From NCBI GenBank assembly GCA_019120525.1, contig DWUW01000305.1:1-10412 (forward strand): a stretch of 10,412 nucleotides of DNA. The letters are read 5' to 3'. The translations under genes and the position numbers were made by a program. Under the pieces are notes generated by a model. The model was not told the DNA's origin and did no database searches. It saw nothing but the letters and a program-made list of their open reading frames with translations. The stretch is from Candidatus Eisenbergiella stercorigallinarum. Its GTDB lineage: Bacteria > Bacillota > Clostridia > Lachnospirales > Lachnospiraceae. Shown here one piece after another: positions 6,026 to 10,412 of this stretch (position 1 is the stretch's first letter; each line of letters begins with the position of its first letter).

Positions 6026-6604
6026 ATGAAAAAAGAATCAAACGTGGGACTGTTCTTTCTGCTTGCTGTCGGGATCGTGGGTCTTGGATTGTACTTTGGC
6101 GCCGCGGAAGATTACAGCCGTGGTGAACTTCAGTTGTATCATATCGTCTGCTGGGTGGTTCTGATCACCGCGCTGCTGCGTGTCCTTGAGCTGGTTTGGG
6201 AACCGGTACGCGCACTGTGGGATCTTGCCTGGGGAAAAGCGGAGACAATATCGGAAAAGAAACCGCAGTCTTTTGATCCTCATGAGGATGAATATGGAAG
6301 AAAGAAACCTTTTCAAAATGAAAAAGCTTTTTCATATGAGAAGGATTTCAGCGAGGACGGGGAAATAAGCAGGGCTGATGGTGTGATCATCATGCCGGAT
6401 CCGGGATCCCGGCTATACCTGGACGATGGTTCTTCATGCAGGGACAGGCAGAAGAAAGGTGCTTCAGAAGATTTCCCAGTCCAAAGGGTTTCTTCTGTTC
6501 CGGCAGCCGTACCGGAAGACCTTCCTTCAGGAGAGAACGGGACACAGAAAAAGAAAGAGAAAAAGAAGTCCAAAAAGAAGGACGGAAAGAAAAAGAAAAA
6601 ATAG
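6026..6604 (+). CDS. Unrecognised two-helix membrane protein with a polylysine C-terminal tail
   Basis: I do not recognise this 192-residue protein. Two hydrophobic segments are clear, at about 7-26 and 38-58. The first is preceded by MKKESN and the loop between them is acidic (AAEDYSRGE), so by the positive-inside rule both ends face the cytoplasm. The rest (59-192) is hydrophilic, low in hydrophobic residues and probably disordered. It is acidic in the middle, then ends in an extreme basic run: 14 of the last 18 residues are Lys. Such a tail could touch nucleic acid, ribosomes or acidic lipids, but no function follows from this. The start is well supported by AAGGGGG (6012-6018), seven bases before the ATG. 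The A-rich 3' end runs almost into the mnmG ribosome site. The gene sits between rarA and mnmG and could have its own promoter. Confidence 0.8.
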   Translation: MKKESNVGLFFLLAVGIVGLGLYFGAAEDYSRGELQLYHIVCWVVLITALLRVLELVWEPVRALWDLAWGKAETISEKKPQSFDPHEDEYGRKKPFQNEKAFSYEKDFSEDGEISRADGVIIMPDPGSRLYLDDGSSCRDRQKKGASEDFPVQRVSSVPAAVPEDLPSGENGTQKKKEKKKSKKKDGKKKKK

Positions 6605-6636
6605 AAAGCAGAAGAAATAAAAGGAGTGGAAACGAC

Positions 6637-8571
6637 ATGGCGCAGGTCATGGAACGGGTGGATGTGTGTGTGGTAGGAGCAGGACATGCAGGCTGTGAAG
6701 CGGCTCTGGCGTGCGCGAGGCTTGGGCTGGAAACTGTAATATTTACAGTGAGCGCGGACAGTATCGCTTTGATGCCCTGTAATCCCAATATCGGAGGATC
6801 CTCCAAGGGACATCTGGTAAGAGAGCTGGATGCGCTTGGGGGAGAAATGGGGAAAAATATTGATAAGACTTTCATTCAGTCCAAGATGCTCAACAGATCC
6901 AAGGGACCGGCTGTCCATTCTCTGCGCGCGCAGGCAGATAAGGCGGAATATACCAGACAGATGCGTCAGGTCCTGGAAAATCAGGAGCATCTGACGATTA
7001 AGCAGGCGGAAGTATGCGAACTTCTCACGGAAGATGTTCCGTCAGAGGATGGTGCTTTGGATGTTGAGGGGAAGAAGAGGATCATCGGTGTCCGTATTTT
7101 TTCCGGAATGATATATGAATGCCGTGCGGTCATTCTCTGTACGGGAACCTATCTGAATGCCCGATGCCTTTGCGGGGAAGCAATCACCCATACCGGCCCG
7201 AACGGGCTGCAGCCTGCCGTGTATCTGACGGATAATCTGGAAAAGCTCGGTATCCGTATAAAGCGTTTCAAAACAGGAACACCAGCAAGAATGGATGGAA
7301 GGACCATAGATTACTCCAAAATGGAAGAACAGCCGGGAGATGAGAGGGTTGTTCCCTTTTCTTTTTCCACAGATCCGGAAAGTATACAGAAACCGCAGGT
7401 TTCCTGCTGGCTGACTTATACGAATGAAAGAACCCACGAGATCATCCGTGCCAATCTTGACAGATCCCCTATTTATGCGGGAATTATAGAAGGAACCGGT
7501 CCAAGGTACTGCCCATCCATCGAAGATAAGGTAGTAAAATTTTCGGAAAAGCCGAGGCATCAGGTTTTTCTGGAACCGGAAGGACTTTCTACAAATGAGA
7601 TGTATGTGGGAGGAATGTCTTCCTCTCTTCCTGAGGATGTTCAGCTTGCTATGTATCGAAGTGTTCCTGGATTGGAACACTGTAAGATTGTCCGAAATGC
7701 GTATGCGATCGAGTATGACTGCATTGACGCCAGGCAGCTTTATCCTACTCTTGAATTCCGCAGAATATCCGGCCTGTTCAGCGCGGGACAGTTTAACGGC
7801 AGCAGCGGGTATGAAGAGGCGGCAGCCCAGGGGTTGGTCGCCGGCCTGAATGCCGCTCTTGAGATTCTGGGAAAGGAGCCTGTGATCCTTGACCGTTCTC
7901 AGGCGTATATAGGTGTTCTGATTGATGATCTTATCACCAAGGATAACCGTGAGCCATATCGTATGATGACTTCACGGGCGGAATATCGTCTTCTTCTCAG
8001 GCAGGATAATGCGGATCTCAGGCTCCGCGGGATCGGTTATAAGGCTGGCCTTGTGTCCGAAGAGGAGTATCGGTATACCTGCCGCAAAAAAGAACAGATA
8101 GAAAAGGAGACGGCACGCCTGAAGACTGTAATGGTCGGTGCTTCTATCCCTGTACAGAAATTTCTGTCGGAGCATGGAAGTTCTCCTTTGAAAACGGCTG
8201 CAAGCCTTGCGGAGCTGATCTGCAGGCCTGAACTTACTTATGATATGCTTTCAGAGCTTGATCCGGAAAGGGAGAAGCTTTCTGCGGATGTGATCGAACA
8301 GGTAAAGATTGAGTTGAAATATGAAGGATATATAAGCAGACAGCATAAACAGGTGGAACAGTTCCTGAAGATGGAGGAGAAAAAGATACCTGACTGGCTG
8401 GATTATGACGAGGTTCCAAGTCTCCGGCTTGAAGCGAGACAGAAATTGAAGGAGTTCCGGCCAGTGTCAGTGGGACAGGCATCCAGGATTTCAGGTGTTT
8501 CCCCGGCTGATATATCGGTTCTTCTTGTTTTTCTGGAGCATTATGGAAGACGGAAGAAAACAGAGGATTGA
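6637..8571 (+). CDS. mnmG: tRNA uridine-5-carboxymethylaminomethyl modification enzyme MnmG (GidA)
   Basis: This encodes a 644-residue FAD- and NADH-dependent enzyme that works as a complex with MnmE on wobble U34. The N-terminal dinucleotide-binding motif GAGHAG is at 14-19. The family segment CNPNIGGSSKGHLVRELDAL begins at Cys48, and GPRYCPSIEDK carries Cys292; these match the two cysteines known to matter in Escherichia coli MnmG. The C-terminal helical domain that contacts MnmE contains IELKYEGYI and the ending FRPVSVGQASRISGVSPADI. Length is slightly above the usual 620-630. The start is the ATG at 6637, ten bases after AAAGGAG (6620-6626). The open frame runs 67 codons further upstream, overlapping the preceding gene, but that extension has no family similarity and is rejected. 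Confidence 0.97.
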   Translation: MAQVMERVDVCVVGAGHAGCEAALACARLGLETVIFTVSADSIALMPCNPNIGGSSKGHLVRELDALGGEMGKNIDKTFIQSKMLNRSKGPAVHSLRAQADKAEYTRQMRQVLENQEHLTIKQAEVCELLTEDVPSEDGALDVEGKKRIIGVRIFSGMIYECRAVILCTGTYLNARCLCGEAITHTGPNGLQPAVYLTDNLEKLGIRIKRFKTGTPARMDGRTIDYSKMEEQPGDERVVPFSFSTDPESIQKPQVSCWLTYTNERTHEIIRANLDRSPIYAGIIEGTGPRYCPSIEDKVVKFSEKPRHQVFLEPEGLSTNEMYVGGMSSSLPEDVQLAMYRSVPGLEHCKIVRNAYAIEYDCIDARQLYPTLEFRRISGLFSAGQFNGSSGYEEAAAQGLVAGLNAALEILGKEPVILDRSQAYIGVLIDDLITKDNREPYRMMTSRAEYRLLLRQDNADLRLRGIGYKAGLVSEEEYRYTCRKKEQIEKETARLKTVMVGASIPVQKFLSEHGSSPLKTAASLAELICRPELTYDMLSELDPEREKLSADVIEQVKIELKYEGYISRQHKQVEQFLKMEEKKIPDWLDYDEVPSLRLEARQKLKEFRPVSVGQASRISGVSPADISVLLVFLEHYGRRKKTED

Positions 8572-8583
8572 ATGGAGGTTTCT

Positions 8584-9357
8584 ATGAATCATGATTTGAA
8601 ATATGATCTGTCTTCTTTCAGAAAGGATCTGGAAGAGCTTTCTGTCTTTCTGACGTCGGAACAGGAAGAAAAGTTTCTTTCCTTTTATGAGCTTCTTGTG
8701 GAATGGAACAGCCATATGAATCTGACGGCGATCACAGAATTTGATGAAGTGATAAAAAAGCATTTTGTTGACAGTCTTACTCTTGTTAAGGCGCTTCCCC
8801 TGCTTTCGGACCGTCCGTCAGTTCCCGCGGAAGGTCTGCCCGGAAGATTATCTCTGATCGATGTGGGGACCGGAGCCGGATTCCCCGGTATCCCTTTGAA
8901 GATCGCTTTCCCTGAATTGGAGGTTACTCTGCTTGACTCTCTTCAGAAAAGGGTAGGATTTCTGAATGAGGTGATCTCAAAACTGTCCCTTACAGGAATT
9001 ACGGCCATTCATGGAAGGGCGGAGGATTTCGCTAGGCCCGGCAGGCTGAGGGAGAGCTTTGATATCTGTGTATCCAGGGCTGTCGCCAATCTTTCCACAC
9101 TTTCCGAATATTGCATTCCTTTTGTTAAAAAAGGGGGATGTTTTGTTTCCTATAAGGGTTCCGATATGGAAGAGGAGGCTGCTTCTGCCAAAGCTGCCAT
9201 TCGGATCCTTGGCGGGGATGAGCCGGAAATATTCTCTTTTTATCTTCCTGATTCTGATATCAGGAGAAATCTGTATCTGGTCAGAAAAAAGGCTCCTACG
9301 CCCGGAAGATATCCTCGTAAGGCTGGTCTTCCGGGAAAGGAGCCGATTCATGGATGA
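8584..9357 (+). CDS. rsmG: 16S rRNA (guanine-527-N7)-methyltransferase RsmG
   Basis: This encodes a 257-residue SAM-dependent methyltransferase that makes m7G527 in 16S rRNA; loss of the homologous gene gives low-level streptomycin resistance in several bacteria. Seen here: the family N-terminal helix with YELLVEWNSHMNLTAIT (35-51), HFVDSL (60-65), the SAM-binding loop DVGTGAGFPG (93-102), DSLQKRVGFLNEV (118-130), SRAVANLSTLSEY (164-176), and the C-terminal YPRKAGLPGKEPI (243-255). A Pro-rich stretch (72-88) before the SAM motif is slightly longer than in Bacillus. The start is the ATG at 8584, four bases after GGAGGT (8574-8579) and 12 bases after mnmG. An in-frame ATG at 8572 overlaps the ribosome site. 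The last 73 bases also contain the opposite gene's terminator. Confidence 0.96.
   Translation: MNHDLKYDLSSFRKDLEELSVFLTSEQEEKFLSFYELLVEWNSHMNLTAITEFDEVIKKHFVDSLTLVKALPLLSDRPSVPAEGLPGRLSLIDVGTGAGFPGIPLKIAFPELEVTLLDSLQKRVGFLNEVISKLSLTGITAIHGRAEDFARPGRLRESFDICVSRAVANLSTLSEYCIPFVKKGGCFVSYKGSDMEEEAASAKAAIRILGGDEPEIFSFYLPDSDIRRNLYLVRKKAPTPGRYPRKAGLPGKEPIHG
9285..9344 (-). terminator. Intrinsic terminator of the - strand hydrolase gene, inside rsmG
   Basis: On the - strand GGCTCCT (9344-9338) pairs with AGGAGCC (9297-9291). Inside it CCCGGAAGA (9335-9327) pairs with TCTTCCGGG (9309-9301), separated from the outer stem by a small internal loop, and CCT/AGG at 9322-9320 and 9315-9313 can close the tip. 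Six T residues (9290-9285) follow the outer stem directly on this strand. The hairpin begins 27 bases after the hydrolase stop codon. On the + strand no T run follows, so it would not end rsmG transcripts. Confidence 0.85.
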
Positions 9358-9370
9358 CAGTATATTTGAA

Positions 9371-10315
9371 TTATAAAAGGATTCCCAGCTGATCCAGAAC
9401 AGTCCCTGATCTTTCCAGATGAGGATATTGCCTGGTATAGGATACAGGGAAGGCCTCTATGGATGGATTGTGGGAAAGATATGCTTCTACGGCCATCTGG
9501 TTATCCTTTTTTTCTGTTCCATATATGATATAGATACTGTGATCAATCTGTTTCAGCGCATGAATGATATTTGTATTCATATATCTTCCCATATAGCTGG
9601 CAAAGGTATATTTTGCTGTACAGTCAGGCTGATGGGAAGATTCCCTGTAAGCGTCAAGAATCCCTTCTGTGATCATTCCCGGATTATAGAACATCTTTTC
9701 GGAGAAGCTTCTCCGGAATGCGTCCTTTGTTGTTACCATATTGTATACAAAGGTTCCGAGTACAGGCGTATCGATCAGCAGCTTCAGCAGCTTTGTTCTC
9801 TTGCTTGGAATTCGGTTCAGTCGGTTCAGATTCTGTGGATTGATCAGAACAATCTGGTCAATGATCTCTCCATCATTATGTGCTGTCATGACTGCTATGG
9901 ATGCTGCGTCCCCTGTCGCTAAAATGCTCGTCTTTTTCCCAATGACATTTTTGATAAAATCAATGACGGACTGTACGTAGAGATAACTTGTATAGGTAAT
10001 ATTCGGTTTGTCAGATAATCCGTATCCGAGCATATCTATCGCGAACACTTCATGATTTTCTGACAATTCATCAAAAATCTTATTGAATTCATAGCTGCTG
10101 CTTCCTTTTGTGAGGTCATGGAGAAGCAGAAGAGGGCTTCCGTTTCCTTTTTGTGAATATCTGATTTTTCCAAAGCGCCATTCATAATATTTATTGTTTG
10201 GACTGGAAAGAGCGTTATTTACGGTACTGAGGGAAAATTCAACTCTGTTGATAATATGCATGGTAAGTGCCGCAAGCCCAGTCAGAGCCAGTATTGTTCC
10301 AGTTTTTTTCGTCAT
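9371..10315 (-). CDS. Membrane-anchored alpha/beta-hydrolase-fold protein with an atypical nucleophile elbow
   Basis: This encodes a 314-residue alpha/beta-hydrolase-fold protein; substrate unknown. An N-terminal hydrophobic helix (about 5-22) after MTKK suggests a signal anchor with the fold outside the membrane. The core shows PLLLLHDL (61-68) at the oxyanion position, FAIDMLGYGLSDKP (91-104), a helical lid region (about 165-245), the strand SIYIIYG, and YPHLERSGTVLDQL (297-310) with the probable catalytic His299. The elbow, normally Gly-x-Ser-x-Gly, reads TGDAAS (134-139): either Ala137 has replaced Ser, or Asp136 is the nucleophile as in dehalogenases. The start is the ATG at 10313-10315, six bases after GGAG (10325-10322); the ATG at 10325-10327 overlaps that site and the expected transcription start. 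Codon use looks richer in A/T-ending codons than in the + strand genes. It may be a pseudoenzyme. Confidence 0.87.
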   Translation of the reverse strand: MTKKTGTILALTGLAALTMHIINRVEFSLSTVNNALSSPNNKYYEWRFGKIRYSQKGNGSPLLLLHDLTKGSSSYEFNKIFDELSENHEVFAIDMLGYGLSDKPNITYTSYLYVQSVIDFIKNVIGKKTSILATGDAASIAVMTAHNDGEIIDQIVLINPQNLNRLNRIPSKRTKLLKLLIDTPVLGTFVYNMVTTKDAFRRSFSEKMFYNPGMITEGILDAYRESSHQPDCTAKYTFASYMGRYMNTNIIHALKQIDHSIYIIYGTEKKDNQMAVEAYLSHNPSIEAFPVSYTRQYPHLERSGTVLDQLGILL

Positions 10316-10332
10316 TTTGTTCTCCATTCCAA

Positions 10333-10361
10333 ATTATAAATTGTTTATTTAAAAGTTACAA
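10333..10361 (-). promoter_or_regulatory. Sigma-A-type promoter of the hydrolase gene
   Basis: On the - strand TTGTAA (10361-10356) and TATAAT (10338-10333) are separated by exactly 17 bases. The predicted start of transcription is about 10326, only around ten bases before the ATG at 10315, so the leader holds little more than GGAG. The flanking DNA to the window end (10412) is very AT-rich. It contains a second TATAAT on the - strand (10405-10400) whose -35 would lie beyond the window. No other feature is seen there. Confidence 0.72.
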
Positions 10362-10412
10362 AAAGTTTTTATATATAGTTATTGTTTTAGGCTATATTTA
10401 TTATAATTCATT

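Noticed and set aside
6395..6412. Overlapping palindromes CCGGATCCGG and CCGGGATCCCGG in the membrane-protein gene
   Set aside because: Perfect but short, without a T run or nearby start. They are probably a consequence of GC-rich Pro-Asp-Pro-Gly-Ser-Arg codons.
6436..6636. 67-codon in-frame extension of mnmG over the preceding gene, and possible -1 frameshifting at the A-rich 3' end of that gene to make a fusion
   Set aside because: The ATG at 6637 has its own good ribosome site and matches the MnmG family N terminus. The A run before the stop is only six bases long and no proper slippery heptamer with matched P-site re-pairing is present. The long open frame is a by-product of the Lys-rich codons.
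1..10412. Mobile element, CRISPR array, defence or toxin-antitoxin module
   Set aside because: No transposase or integrase, no regularly spaced repeats, and no recognisable defence genes. Every gene-sized interval is filled by a housekeeping gene or by the two genes described without a function.

Overview
This window is a compact, almost gap-free block of housekeeping genes of the kind that flanks the chromosomal origin in Bacillota: rpmH-rnpA-yidD-yidC-jag-mnmE-(rarA-unknown membrane gene)-mnmG-rsmG, all on the + strand, followed by one convergent alpha/beta-hydrolase-fold gene on the - strand. Strong GGAGG-type ribosome sites, a consensus sigma-A-type promoter before rpmH, a Jag/KhpB homologue next to YidC, and the protein sequences themselves point to Clostridia, most likely Lachnospiraceae. 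That family-level placement rests on remembered resemblance, not on a search.

Layout. Positions 1-183 hold no gene but a near-perfect promoter (TTGACT-17-TATAAT) and a short leader for rpmH. An intrinsic-terminator-like hairpin begins on the last base of the rpmH stop codon. A second hairpin and a weak, partly self-paired ribosome site precede rnpA, so the small L34 gene is probably made in excess over RNase P protein. Next come the membrane-insertion genes yidD and yidC and the RNA-binding gene jag. Then come the tRNA-modification GTPase gene mnmE, the replication-fork AAA+ ATPase gene rarA, an unrecognised two-helix membrane protein with a polylysine tail, mnmG (MnmE's partner) and rsmG (16S rRNA methyltransferase). 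In the commonly seen order mnmE and mnmG are neighbours; here two genes separate them.

At the right end, rsmG and the hydrolase gene converge with only 13 bases between stop codons. The hydrolase's intrinsic terminator lies inside the 3' coding end of rsmG. The hydrolase has its own promoter in an AT-rich stretch at the window edge, so close to the gene that the mRNA leader should be only about ten bases long.

Together the genes cover ribosome and RNA maturation (L34, RNase P protein, RsmG), wobble-uridine modification (MnmE/MnmG), membrane protein insertion (YidC, YidD) and replication-fork rescue (RarA). I see no mobile element, CRISPR array, tRNA, rRNA, toxin-antitoxin or defence system, and nothing that amounts to a new multi-gene system. 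The points worth a second look are mostly at residue or regulatory scale: loss of the hydrophilic-groove arginine in YidC, a degenerate RNR motif in RnpA, a possible sliding-clamp peptide at the RarA N terminus, loss of the canonical nucleophile motif in the hydrolase, the polylysine membrane protein, and several well-formed hairpins.
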